Shown: positions 1 through 7,050 of the stretch, one piece after another
Position numbering within the stretch: the first letter of the stretch is position 1
Layout of the letters: each line of letters starts with the position of its first letter
Virus record (IMG/VR): IMGVR_UViG_3300025583_000016
Location: 1-51,655 of that record
Length of the DNA stretch: 51,655 nucleotides
Direction: 5' to 3' (one strand)
Source: a virus
Position numbers and translations under genes: made by a program
Notes under the pieces: model-generated
The model's database searches: none
What the model was told of the DNA's origin: nothing
Seen by the model: the letters and a program-made list of their open reading frames with translations, nothing else

Positions 1-693
1 GCCGACTGCGCCGCAGATCGCGTCGTACTGCACCCCCCGGGGAAGATCCATGCCCAGGATCTTTCCGACGTTCGCCCACGTCCTGGGCACCGGGCTGTTG
101 GTCAGGTCCGCCGACGCCTCAAACTTGCAGAGGAGGTCAGAGCGGAAGCGCAGAAAGGCGATCAACTCCGGCGGCACGTCATGATCGATGGCCCAGGAGC
201 ACCAGTCGTTCAGGTCCGGATCGAGTTGGACGATGGTGGTGAAGCGGCTCTTCACCGGTTCGAGGATCCCGGCGACCGCGGCGCGGTCCGTCCGGCGGTT
301 CGTGGCTGCGATGAAGGAGATGTGGTCGGGCAGCACGTGGCCGTTCACTCGGCGGGCGAGCAGTAGCTGCATGAAGGAGGCTTGCACCGCCGGCGTCGCC
401 TGCCCGAGATCGTCGAGAAACCAGACCGTGCGCTTCTTCGCCTTCAGCGCCATGCTGAGCTCACCGAAGGGGAGGAACGTCGCGCTCTTGGCGTCCTTCG
501 CGATCCAGGGCAGTCCCTTCGCGTCGGTCGGATCCGCGACGGCCGGATGGGAGATGATCAGGTCGGCCCCGGCGGCTGCCGTGGCCTGCTCGACGATGTC
601 CGACTTGCCAACTCCTGGGGCCCCCACCAAGAGGACGGGGTGAGCGGCCGGGATCGTCTGCTCCAGCAACTTCGTGATGTTGGACGGCTTCAT
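1..693 (-). CDS. MoxR-type AAA+ ATPase, C-terminus cut by window edge
   Basis: The gene starts at the ATG at 693 and stays open for 231 codons to position 1, so the C-terminus is missing. Residues 24-31 read GAPGVGKS (Walker A), about residues 88-95 read VWFLDDLG (Walker B), and FIAATNRR near residue 130 fits sensor 1. MoxR-family ATPases are chaperone-like AAA+ proteins that usually work with a VWA-domain partner. Here the partner candidate is the metallopeptidase-like/VWA gene at 49538-50704, at the far end of the window, which suggests the operon continues past position 1. The AAA+ class is certain; the role in the phage is inferred. Confidence 0.9.
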   Translation of the reverse strand, partial: MKPSNITKLLEQTIPAAHPVLLVGAPGVGKSDIVEQATAAAGADLIISHPAVADPTDAKGLPWIAKDAKSATFLPFGELSMALKAKKRTVWFLDDLGQATPAVQASFMQLLLARRVNGHVLPDHISFIAATNRRTDRAAVAGILEPVKSRFTTIVQLDPDLNDWCSWAIDHDVPPELIAFLRFRSDLLCKFEASADLTNSPVPRTWANVGKILGMDLPRGVQYDAICGAVG

Positions 694-744
694 GGTTCGA
701 TCGCTCCTGCAGGGTGGTTCGGGTGGATTGGCGAGGCGTGCGCC

Positions 745-1035
745 TCAGACCAGCGTCAGGGCGTGACCCTCTACGCCCAGCTTCTGGAGGGTCGCCAGGG
801 TGTCGCTCACTCGCCCCGGGTCGGCGTCGGGGCTGAACGTGAAGGTGAAGTGCTCGGAGGTCTGTCCGTAGCGCTCTCGGTTCGCCTTCGAGGCGGAGTA
901 GATGTGGCGTCGGAGGCCGTTCGCCAGCCTCTTGTTGTTCCGGCTCACTCGGCTCCGGAAGTGACTGAGGTGAACCGCGATCGCCTTTCGGGTCTCGTCG
1001 CTCATGCCCTCTTTGAAATAGTCTTCGGTCTGCAT
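745..1035 (-). CDS. small conserved-looking phage protein, unknown function
   Basis: A 96-residue product that I do not recognise. It is basic in the middle (a Lys/Arg-rich stretch around residues 20-55) and ends in an acidic and hydrophobic segment containing FTFTFSPDADPG. The ATG at 1035 has a purine-rich AGAGGG a few bases upstream. It lies between the RarA-C-like gene and the AAA+ gene on the same strand, so co-transcription is likely. Codon composition matches its neighbours. No domain can be assigned. Confidence 0.7.
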   Translation of the reverse strand: MQTEDYFKEGMSDETRKAIAVHLSHFRSRVSRNNKRLANGLRRHIYSASKANRERYGQTSEHFTFTFSPDADPGRVSDTLATLQKLGVEGHALTLV

Positions 1036-1129
1036 TGGGAACCCTCTGCGTTGGTCGCGCGTCCGCGCGTGGTTCGCATGTCAGGCGGCCAGGGGATGGC
1101 CACCACGTCTTCGAGGCTCGTGAGAGCCT

Positions 1130-1213
1130 CTACCATCGGGCGATGCCGCCGCCTCCCAGGATCCGGAAGACGGCGTCCACCACCTCGCTCATCCATCTGT
1201 GCATTCGCTTCAT
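1130..1213 (-). CDS. possible 27-residue coupled microprotein
   Basis: The ATG at 1213 overlaps the TGA of the preceding gene in an ATGA junction, the joint used throughout this genome. It would give a 27-residue peptide with a basic N-terminus (MKRMHRW) and a hydrophobic C-terminal half (VVDAVFRILGGGG). A gene coupled this way is plausible, but the product is too short for any family call and may be chance. Confidence 0.3.
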   Translation of the reverse strand: MKRMHRWMSEVVDAVFRILGGGGIARW

Positions 1214-1788
1214 CGTTCGTCGAACAGGTCGCCGCCTCCCTTGGTCTCGGCCTCTTGTCGGCGCCGGACCGCGATGCCCTGGCGCTCGTACTTCTCTGGG
1301 CGATGCGGGCTCGGCACCAGCTTGAGATTGGAGATGAAGTGCTCGAACCCTCGACCCATGCGCTTTCCGGCTGCCGTATGCTTGTCGAGCACCCAATCTT
1401 CGATCTCGGGCTTCTCGCCTCTCTGCACTTTATCTGCGGAGATCGCGGACAGCCAGTTGCCGGATCTGCTCTTCTGCGCTCGGCTCAGCGCCATGACGGC
1501 GTTTGTGATGGAGACGTTTGCTCGGTTGGGCTGACCCTTCGAGCGGATCTGGCGTGCGCCCTCGACTGTCGCGAGGACGTAGGTGACCGTGGCCATGTCT
1601 CCCAGGCCCACATCTTCCTGGGCGATCACGATCAGGCGGTTGAGCACCCTGGTACAGAAGGCCGTGCTCGACATCGCCATCTCAAGAGCGAAGTGCACCG
1701 CCTTCTCTTCTTCGCCTCGCCTGATGTGCTTCTGCATCGCGGAGATGCACTCGAAGCTATTCATGCCGTTCTTCGTGCGTGGAATCAT
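1210..1788 (-). CDS. RarA/MgsA C-terminal-domain-like protein
   Basis: A 192-residue protein. The N-terminal part has a pattern I associate with the C-terminal region of the clamp-loader-like ATPase RarA/MgsA: a start resembling FECISAMQKHIRRG, then paired helices, then a segment reading RLIVIAQEDVGLGD. There is no Walker A or B motif, so this would be that domain without its ATPase. In RarA the domain mediates tetramer formation and interaction at stalled forks. I chose the ATG at 1788 because GGAGG lies 5 nt upstream; in-frame GTG codons at 1833 and 1830 lack such a site. A role in replication or recombination is inferred. The C-terminal third is basic and unassigned. Confidence 0.6.
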   Translation of the reverse strand: MIPRTKNGMNSFECISAMQKHIRRGEEEKAVHFALEMAMSSTAFCTRVLNRLIVIAQEDVGLGDMATVTYVLATVEGARQIRSKGQPNRANVSITNAVMALSRAQKSRSGNWLSAISADKVQRGEKPEIEDWVLDKHTAAGKRMGRGFEHFISNLKLVPSPHRPEKYERQGIAVRRRQEAETKGGGDLFDER

Positions 1789-2414
1789 TGCACCCTCCAT
1801 CGGTTGTGTGTTGTGTTGCGTCGCGTCCACCACCTCACGCGAGCGGGTGGCCTCGTGCCACCATGGCGGGCATGGTTACCCGGCTCGCTCGCTAATCGGG
1901 GATCGCGGTCCAGTTGGCTAGACTGTCCTGGGTCCGTGTCGGTCGGGCCTTCACCCAGCGCGGTTCGTGGCCTTGCAGGTCGGGGCTTGTCTGCCGTCCG
2001 ACCGGGCCGGTGCGCATAGCTCCATCGCTCCGACGATGTGCTGGTGGCGAAGGGATCCGCCGGGCCTCTCCCTGGCGTTCCCTGATCTCACTCGACCTGT
2101 CCACCCTCGTGCGCAGAGGCCGCGACGGGCCATCGGCTACCGGCTTCGATGTCGCTACTCACCGGGGTCCGCGGCGGCGTGCCTTGGGTGGTCGTGACTC
2201 CTCGATCGGTCGGGCGTCTTGTGCTGCGCGGCTCCGCAGGATGGGAGCTCCCGTCCGCTGCGCGCCCTTGCCCGATCTCGGTTCACCTGTTTCCGGAGCG
2301 TTGGTGGCGTCACCCTGGGCCCTCCGGACATCCCGTCTGATGCTGGCGGGTCGTGCTGGTGGAGTTACCAACTAGTGGCCTTGTCCACCTTCCCGCGTCG
2401 TGCGGTCCTGCTAT
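1789..2414. other. 620-bp region without a supportable gene
   Basis: Both strands contain only short open frames with no convincing codon pattern or ribosome site. The 12-base string GGCATGGTTACC occurs at about 1869 and again at about 2445. The minus strand carries a GGTGGTGGACGCGA motif at its downstream edge. By position, between the end of the late genes and the next gene block, it is a good place for promoters or an untranslated RNA, but I cannot identify either. Confidence 0.4.
1821..1834 (-). repeat. GGTGGTGGACGCGA motif, copy 1
   Basis: This 14-base string lies in the leader of the RarA-C-like gene, 33 bases before its chosen start. The identical string is at 50731-50744 in the leader of the VWA gene, and a one-base variant is at 51619-51632. 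Placement upstream of starts is seen; a regulatory role is only a guess. Confidence 0.35.
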
Positions 2415-2444
2415 GGCAGCTACCGGGGCTCGAACCCGGCTGCC
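2415..2444 (-). other. tRNA T-arm-like hairpin just after the HNH gene
   Basis: On the minus strand GGCAGC pairs with GCTGCC, and inside it CCGGG pairs with CCCGG around the loop TTCGAGC, exactly the T-arm loop pattern of a tRNA. No D-arm or anticodon arm can be fitted and there is no CCA end, so this is not a complete tRNA. It begins 7 bases after the HNH stop codon. It could be a transcription terminator lacking a U-tract, a remnant of a tRNA 3' end (an old attachment site), or an RNA-binding structure. Confidence 0.4.
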
Positions 2445-2451
2445 GGCATGG

Positions 2452-2853
2452 TTACCGTGCGGCCGTCCACTTCAGTACGCGCTTCACGCTGCCGCGCCGC
2501 TCGATCATGTCTCTGGCCTGGGCCCTGGGGAGCTTCCGGCGCAGGCACTCGCGCACATGGCGGAGGATCCACTTCGCGCTCTGCGCGTCCCACTCGTCCT
2601 TCACGAACCGGCTGACGCTTCGCTTGCCGCGAGATGAATTGCAGCGCTTGCAGCACGTGAGCAGGTTGGTCGGCCGGTTCGATCCACCATGGGTATGGCA
2701 TTTGATGTGATCCAGGGTCAGCTGTGCGCCGTCCTCGATGCCCTCGCCGCAGTACGCGCAGGCCAACCCATCGCGCAGATAAAGCGCCAATCTCGTGCTC
2801 TGCCGGATCCAGTTCATCCCCTGGTATCCGCTCCCGAGTCCCCGTGCTGGCAT
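2452..2853 (-). CDS. HNH endonuclease
   Basis: A 133-residue protein. CAYCG near residue 34, LDHI near residue 49, TNLL and then CKRCN form the zinc-bound beta-beta-alpha-metal HNH fold, with His, Asn and two CxxC pairs present. Phage HNH enzymes of this size act in packaging or as homing nucleases. It lies alone between two non-coding stretches, far from the terminase genes, which leans towards a free-standing homing-type nuclease. A second start at 2817 (MNWIRQ) also matches where relatives often begin. The basic C-terminus is RRG- and K-rich. Confidence 0.85.
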   Translation of the reverse strand: MPARGLGSGYQGMNWIRQSTRLALYLRDGLACAYCGEGIEDGAQLTLDHIKCHTHGGSNRPTNLLTCCKRCNSSRGKRSVSRFVKDEWDAQSAKWILRHVRECLRRKLPRAQARDMIERRGSVKRVLKWTAAR

Positions 2854-2880
2854 CTTCTGGTTTCCCCTGTCTGTGGGCCA

Positions 2881-2939
2881 TGGGGCCCTGGTGGCGCCTG
2901 GTGGGCCCTGCGGCCCCCCTGGTGGGCCCTGGTGGGCCC
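2881..2939. repeat. GGGCCC-rich tandem repeats, left block
   Basis: Short degenerate units of the type CTGGTGGGCCCT recur about five times. GGGCCC is itself a palindrome, so each unit can fold locally. It is the first of two such blocks flanking the operator-like palindrome. No reading frame is maintained through both blocks, so I treat it as non-coding. Confidence 0.8.
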
Positions 2940-2956
2940 TACTGAAACATACAGTA
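2940..2956. promoter_or_regulatory. 17-bp operator-like inverted repeat overlapping a -10-like element
   Basis: TACTG and CAGTA form perfect 5-base arms around a 7-base AT-rich spacer, a sharp contrast to the GC-rich surroundings. A length of 17 bp with dyad symmetry is typical of lambda-type repressor operators. TATACT on the minus strand (2953-2958) and TATAAG on the plus strand (2955-2960) would each be good -10 hexamers, but no clear -35 is visible on either strand. Confidence 0.4.
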
Positions 2957-2991
2957 TAAGGATGGGGGGGTCCAGCCCTATAAACCGTTGT

Positions 2992-3083
2992 GACGTAAGG
3001 ACTTAGGGGCCTGGGGATGGGGCCTGGGGGGGGTGAAAATCCCTGGCTAAAATGCCGTAACCTATTGGGACGTAAGGACTTAG
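2992..3083. repeat. direct repeat pair GACGTAAGGACTTAG
   Basis: The 15-base string GACGTAAGGACTTAG occurs at 2992-3006 and 3069-3083, 77 bases apart. Partial similarity extends about ten bases upstream of each copy (AACC..TTG) and into the following GGCC. The stretch between is unusually AT-rich for this genome. Such a pair could be a binding-site array or recombination site; no function is shown. Confidence 0.6.
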
Positions 3084-3194
3084 AGGCCCTGGTGGGGGGG
3101 GCCTGGGGGGCCCTGGGGGCCCTGGGGGCCCTGGGGGGCCCTGGGGGGCCCTGGGGTTCTGGGGCCCTGGGGGGCCCTGGGGGGCCCTGGGGGG
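3084..3194. repeat. GGGCCC-rich tandem repeats, right block
   Basis: About nine degenerate 9-12-base units built from GGGGCCCTGG lie directly downstream (minus sense) of the sulfotransferase stop. The minus strand reads CCCCAGGGCCCC repeatedly, which could fold into stacked hairpins and act as a transcription barrier after the late operon. There is no U-tract. It could be coding for a collagen-like Gly-Pro peptide in one frame, but no start, stop or ribosome site supports that. Confidence 0.75.
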
Positions 3195-3207
3195 TTGCCG
3201 CGGCGCA

Positions 3208-3987
3208 TTAGCTGTGGACGAAGCGGAGAATGTCTGCCCGGATCTCGGATGGGAGGCGGGCCGCGCTGGCAGCGTTGTCGTGGCGCCTAGGCTTCGGCAC
3301 GGTGATCGGGCGGAGATTCAGGAACGAGAAGACGCCGTCCATGATGCCCTGGGGATCCCGCACGAGATCCTCGTACGTGATGTGGCACCAGGCCCCTTTC
3401 CCCAGCGACGCGGCCTCAAGGTGCATGAGCTCCACCGAACGCTTCCATTGCGCGGCCGCCATCAGGGCGGTGTACGACTCATAGCCGGCGGACCGTAGCT
3501 GGGCGAGTGCACCACCTCGCGGCTTGGCACGGCGGAGAATCCCTTCGACGACGGGGATTGGGTCTCTGCTTATCCCCACGAAGCGGGCCCCGGGGAAGTT
3601 GGCGCTGAGCCAGCCCATCCTGGGGACGTTCGAGACTGACTTTTCGACGAGGATCCCCCCCCGGCAGATCCATGGCATCCAATCGGCCATGAGGCGCTCG
3701 GCGATGAGAGGCTGAGACCTGGCAACCTTTCGGACGTAGGCTTCGCATTGCCACCACATGCGCACCCATCCCAGATCCTCGGGCCTTGTGAGCACCTCGG
3801 AGAACCTCGCGCCTTCCCATGGGATCATGCAGGTATCGGGATGGCGGCCTATCAGCTTGCGGAGCAAGGTGGTCCCGCTGTTGTAGCAGCCGACCACGAA
3901 GACGGGCCTGTAGGGCTGCAGCGCTGGGAACGCATAGGTAATGCGCCTGACCCGTGGGTTGGTCCAGGCTCTGAGCAGCAGCTTCAT
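3208..3987 (-). CDS. PAPS-dependent sulfotransferase (late region)
   Basis: A 259-residue protein. Residues 33-41 (GCYNSGTTL) form the 5'-phosphosulfate loop, and [11 protein letters not shown] in the second half fits the 3'-phosphate-binding segment. Such enzymes move sulfate from PAPS to a hydroxyl or amino group of a glycan, lipid or protein. The ATG at 3987 overlaps the stop of the deacetylase gene (ATGA), so the two are translated together and may act on the same glycan. It is a second, clearly diverged sulfotransferase in this genome (the other is at 22204). The natural acceptor is unknown. Confidence 0.85.
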   Translation of the reverse strand: MKLLLRAWTNPRVRRITYAFPALQPYRPVFVVGCYNSGTTLLRKLIGRHPDTCMIPWEGARFSEVLTRPEDLGWVRMWWQCEAYVRKVARSQPLIAERLMADWMPWICRGGILVEKSVSNVPRMGWLSANFPGARFVGISRDPIPVVEGILRRAKPRGGALAQLRSAGYESYTALMAAAQWKRSVELMHLEAASLGKGAWCHITYEDLVRDPQGIMDGVFSFLNLRPITVPKPRRHDNAASAARLPSEIRADILRFVHS

Positions 3988-4754
3988 TCCCGGGTAACGG
4001 CCATCCTGAAGAGCGCATCCCGTTCCTCGCGCAACGCGAGATTCTCCTTCGCCTGTGCGATGCCCTTCTGCGCACAGTTCATCGTCTCGGCGGCCTGGCG
4101 CTTGACGCAGCGCGCCAGTGACTCGTCCCACGGGGCTCCGTCGGGGGTCCAATATTCCGGGTGGAGGAGGACGTGCAGCTTTTTCAGCGCCAACGCTTCA
4201 TGAGGGTCGATGCGCCACGCCTGCAATGAGTCGCTCACGTAGGTGATGTCCTCGCCGCTGAAGAGCGGAGACCGATAGACGTTCATCAGACCAGGCACCT
4301 CAAGTGCCGCGGACGGGCCATGGAGCGTCGGGTTGTGCGCGGCCATCGTGCGGATCGGCGTCCCGAACCTTTCCTGCAGAGCGGCCGCATACGCCTGCAG
4401 AAGCTCCGGCCTCGCGGACGGCGCTGCGTCGTAGTGTAGGGCGAGCTCGTGCCCCAGACTGACAATGATCGCGAGGCGCTGTGCGGTACGTGCCTCGAAG
4501 GGATTGTACGGGCCATCGACCCGCACGAAGAAGGTGCTTCGGACGCCAACTCCGGCATCGAACTCGGCAAGCCATAGGGCCGGCACTACGTCCTGCTCGA
4601 TGTCGTGGCGGAGGACGGCGTATCGATCTGGCCGCTCGCCATCGAGCCATTCGCTGATGGTGAGCATCTCGTGCTCTGCGCGTAGCTCGTCGATGAACCT
4701 GCAGTACCCGTCGTGAGAATAATCAGTCCAGGCACTCACTGGATGTCTCTCCAT
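3984..4754 (-). CDS. NodB-like polysaccharide deacetylase
   Basis: A 256-residue protein. RHDIEQD near residue 49 supplies the first acidic/His motif, STFFVR is the next beta strand, LGHELALHYD near residue 102 gives the paired histidine motif, and HNP and HPEYW follow, in the order of NodB/carbohydrate-esterase-4-like deacetylases. The expected chemistry is removal of N- or O-acetyl groups from a sugar chain using a bound metal. The start at 4754 lies inside the preceding gene; a GTG at 4739 in a GTGA overlap is an alternative. The sulfotransferase follows in a 4-base overlap, as in Nod-factor-style deacetylate-then-sulfate chemistry, which is an inference here. Confidence 0.75.
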   Translation of the reverse strand: MERHPVSAWTDYSHDGYCRFIDELRAEHEMLTISEWLDGERPDRYAVLRHDIEQDVVPALWLAEFDAGVGVRSTFFVRVDGPYNPFEARTAQRLAIIVSLGHELALHYDAAPSARPELLQAYAAALQERFGTPIRTMAAHNPTLHGPSAALEVPGLMNVYRSPLFSGEDITYVSDSLQAWRIDPHEALALKKLHVLLHPEYWTPDGAPWDESLARCVKRQAAETMNCAQKGIAQAKENLALREERDALFRMAVTRE

Positions 4755-4930
4755 GTCTTCGGCCGTGAGATGCGGGTCGCGAGGATTTCGTCCGCCGCGG
4801 CATCGATGTTGAGGCGGAACGGCACCCTCCGGAGCTCCACGATCCGATCGCGTATGCTGCTCACTACTTCTGTGGCGGCCTTCTGGCCGCTTCGATCCTC
4901 GTTCATCGGCTTCCCGCCTTCGGTTTCCAT
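4736..4930 (-). CDS. small unknown late protein
   Basis: A 64-residue product. I chose the ATG at 4930 because GAGAGGTGACC sits just upstream and overlaps the stop of the preceding secreted protein. It is charged, probably mostly helical (IRDRIVELRRVPFRL) and has no cysteines, signal peptide or membrane segment. Its 3' end overlaps the start of the deacetylase gene. No family recognised. Confidence 0.6.
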   Translation of the reverse strand: METEGGKPMNEDRSGQKAATEVVSSIRDRIVELRRVPFRLNIDAAADEILATRISRPKTWRDIQ

Positions 4931-4932
4931 GG

Positions 4933-5589
4933 TCACCTCTCGCCGACCCTGTCCATCAGCTGCTTGAACCCGTACATGAGCCACTGATCGGGGAACAGCG
5001 GTCGCCACCGCTCCTCGTAGTTATTGACCTGCTGCTCCAGGGGCACGGGCCCGCCGAACGCGTACGGGCACTGGGCGCCGGGCGGCGGCGCCTGGTTCTG
5101 CGCTACGACGCGGCCCTGATAGAGCAGATAGCCGCATAGCTGCGCTTGCTCGCCGATCGCCGTGAGCTGGACGTCCTTGTCCCAATGCATCGTCCCGGGG
5201 CCATCGGTCACGTTGAACCAGCCGACCCGCACGGCATCGACTTCTTGGGCCATCACGTAGATGCGCACGGCCTCGTTGCCCCTGGCCTTGCGGAGCGCGA
5301 CGGCGGTGCCGGCGGCCGGGTCGATGAACTTGAGCGTGAGCGTATCGGAGCTCGCCCACGTGAGCATGGCCATGACGGTATCGCCGTCCGCGTCAAACGC
5401 CGTCGCCCTGAAATGGATCGTGTCTCCGACCTGCCAGGGGCCTCGGGCGTAGAGCGAATCGATCGCCACGCGTTCGAGTGCTCCCTGGATCTCGACGCTC
5501 GCGGTGTCGCTCACCGTCTGGGCCTGCACCGGTGGGGCGAGGCACATCAGCATGAGCATGCAGCCCAGAACGTGTCGCAGCGGCTTCAT
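4933..5589 (-). CDS. secreted protein with bacterial Ig-like domain
   Basis: A 218-residue protein. The first 24 residues form a classical signal peptide: basic start, hydrophobic core and a PVQAQ cleavage-like end. Residues about 40-80 (DSLYARGPWQVGDT.. through LTWASSD) match the core of group-2 bacterial Ig-like domains. The rest has two cysteines and a hydrophilic tail. A strong ribosome site AAGGAGGT precedes the ATG. Export from the infected cell is therefore expected; it could coat the cell surface, aid lysis or decorate released virions. I cannot choose between these. Confidence 0.7.
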   Translation of the reverse strand: MKPLRHVLGCMLMLMCLAPPVQAQTVSDTASVEIQGALERVAIDSLYARGPWQVGDTIHFRATAFDADGDTVMAMLTWASSDTLTLKFIDPAAGTAVALRKARGNEAVRIYVMAQEVDAVRVGWFNVTDGPGTMHWDKDVQLTAIGEQAQLCGYLLYQGRVVAQNQAPPPGAQCPYAFGGPVPLEQQVNNYEERWRPLFPDQWLMYGFKQLMDRVGER

Positions 5590-5899
5590 CGTCTACCTCC
5601 TTCGGGTTGGGGCGAGCTCGGGCGACCATGAACGTGTGCCAGGCATAGCGGTCCATGCGCGCCCGCTGGATCAGCGGACAATATTGGTCATGGGGCAGCT
5701 TCCGGCACGTGCACGTGGCCACTTCGAGCACGCGGTACAGGGCGCCGGTTAGCACGTCTCGATGCTGGTGCACCCCGACGGCCTTCAGTATCTCGTCTTC
5801 CAGCTGGGGATCGGGGCCGCCCATATCGCGCAGCCATTTCAGGACCCGCCGCGTATAGACCCTCAGATCGTTGGAGGGATACGCCTGGCGCTTTCTCAC
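5393..5899 (-). CDS. unknown late protein with an abnormal 3' overlap
   Basis: The GTG at 5899 overlaps the stop of the upstream gene (GTGA). Residues 1 to about 103 look like genuine protein, with a CTCRK...YCPL cysteine cluster and balanced composition. After that the frame runs on for 197 bases inside the secreted-protein gene, giving an Arg/Pro-rich tail that looks like an out-of-frame shadow. Either the tail is real, or a frameshift (biological or a sequence error) ends the protein near 5590, where a TAG lies in the neighbouring frame. Function unknown. Confidence 0.55.
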   Translation of the reverse strand: MRKRQAYPSNDLRVYTRRVLKWLRDMGGPDPQLEDEILKAVGVHQHRDVLTGALYRVLEVATCTCRKLPHDQYCPLIQRARMDRYAWHTFMVARARPNPKEVDDEAAATRSGLHAHADVPRPTGAGPDGERHRERRDPGSTRTRGDRFALRPRPLAGRRHDPFQGDGV

Positions 5900-6510
5900 G
5901 TGAGGATCCCGTTGCGCAGGAACCCGTGATAGTTGCCCGCCTGGATCGAGCCGGCGCCGGCGCTGCACGTGTCGCCCTTCTTGCCCGCTGTGACGTTCGC
6001 TTTGCGGGGGTCACCCTCGCGGACCCAGCACCGATGCTTTTTGTCCTTCGGTCTCGTGCAGTTGCTCGCCTTGCCATCGACGAGCCACGGCAGACCGTTG
6101 GGCAGGATGCACATCATCGAGATCCCATCCGGCCCCTTCATGTGTTCGGGCATCCAGAACGCGTCCCAGGTAGCTCCCGGCTTGAACTCTCCGATCGTCA
6201 GCAATCGGCCGTCGGGCGAGCCCGAGTAGAGCCGGTCGATGATCAGATGGTGCTCGGCGTCCGCGGGCAGCGGCTCGCCGCACTTCGAGCAGACGGTGGG
6301 CCATCGTGGATCGTCCTGCGGTACCGCCTTGGTGGCGCCGACGTGCGCGCCGACGAGCTCGGGCGCCAGCCACCGCGAGGCCTGCCCCTCCCGCTCGGCC
6401 ATCAAGGTCGCCTCGCATGTGTGGCCCGTGGCGCGGCACCGCTTCTCGCTCGATCGATGGAGCAGCACCCGGACGCTCCCGGTCGGCTCCATCCAGTAGG
6501 TCTTGAGCAT
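5896..6510 (-). CDS. conserved phage protein with zinc-ribbon-like segment, unknown function
   Basis: A 204-residue protein. It contains CSKCGEPLP in the middle, then a Trp-rich core (WDAFWMPEHM), then SNCTRP, RCWVREGDPR and a Gly-rich tail with GAGSI. I recognise this layout as a protein that recurs among tailed phages near late genes, without an experimental role known to me. Starting ATG directly follows the holin stop (TGAATG). Being next to the holin, it may take part in lysis or virion completion, but it has no lysozyme, amidase or peptidase signature that I can see. Confidence 0.7.
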   Translation of the reverse strand: MLKTYWMEPTGSVRVLLHRSSEKRCRATGHTCEATLMAEREGQASRWLAPELVGAHVGATKAVPQDDPRWPTVCSKCGEPLPADAEHHLIIDRLYSGSPDGRLLTIGEFKPGATWDAFWMPEHMKGPDGISMMCILPNGLPWLVDGKASNCTRPKDKKHRCWVREGDPRKANVTAGKKGDTCSAGAGSIQAGNYHGFLRNGILT

Positions 6511-7050
6511 TCAGTCGTGCCCTTTGATCAGATGGCCGCCGCGGCCTCGCCCTCTGCGTTCCTTCATGCCGTCCGGGGGCCCGACGTCTTCCTTCCTGCG
6601 GTCGCCGCCCGTCATCTGGCGGAGCTTCTTCAGCCCCCACGAGAGCAGCGGGATCGGTGGGGATCCTAGCGTTTGACGGTGCCTGTCCAGCGACTCGATA
6701 TCCTCGTAGATGAGGAGCAGGGTAATAGCAACCGCGATCAGCCCGTCCGTGCTCATTTCATGCGGCACGACCCTGGCCACCACGGCTTCCGCCGAGCGAA
6801 GCAGGGCGACGACGGTCAGCGCGATGCCCTTCGAGACGAGACCTTCCCGGGAGCGCTTGGCTTTGAACACTCCGAGCGCCCTGGCGGCCAGCCGGCCGGC
6901 AAGCCAGTCGGCCGTATTCGCCACCACGAGCACGATCCATGCGGCAAAGAACGCGTCGTGGAGGACGACGTCCATTGCGGCAAAGACGCTCGCTACCTTC
7001 ACCGGCCATGGGGGGCTGGCCAGCTTCGTCAGAAAGCGGCTCGCATACAT
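6511..7050 (-). CDS. phage holin (class with DxxxG...SxxG...K pattern)
   Basis: A 179-residue protein. About residues 22-50 form a hydrophobic segment (AWIVLVVANTADWLAG), followed by a loop with KAKRSREGLVSKG, a second hydrophobic segment (ALTVVALL) and a third (AVAITLLLIYEDIES), ending in a charged basic tail. This matches the Phage_holin_4 type. Holins oligomerise in the inner membrane and time lysis. The ATG at 7050 shares one base with the stop of the tail hub gene. No partner endolysin is recognisable nearby. Confidence 0.75.
   Translation of the reverse strand: MYASRFLTKLASPPWPVKVASVFAAMDVVLHDAFFAAWIVLVVANTADWLAGRLAARALGVFKAKRSREGLVSKGIALTVVALLRSAEAVVARVVPHEMSTDGLIAVAITLLLIYEDIESLDRHRQTLGSPPIPLLSWGLKKLRQMTGGDRRKEDVGPPDGMKERRGRGRGGHLIKGHD

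Noticed and set aside
382-2019. long plus-strand open frame of 545 codons
   Set aside because: It overlays three well-supported minus-strand genes, has an Arg/His/Gly-rich shadow composition and no ribosome site.
2412-2492. complete tRNA gene
   Set aside because: Only the T-arm and part of an acceptor fit; no D-arm, anticodon stem or proper spacing could be placed.
2940-2956. LexA (SOS) box
   Set aside because: The dyad spacing is 7 bases; the enterobacterial LexA box needs 10 between TACTG and CAGTA, and the Gram-positive type differs in sequence.
3017-3211. collagen-like or Gly/Trp peptide gene on plus strand
   Set aside because: The frame only follows the GGGCCC array, has no ribosome site and opposes all other genes.
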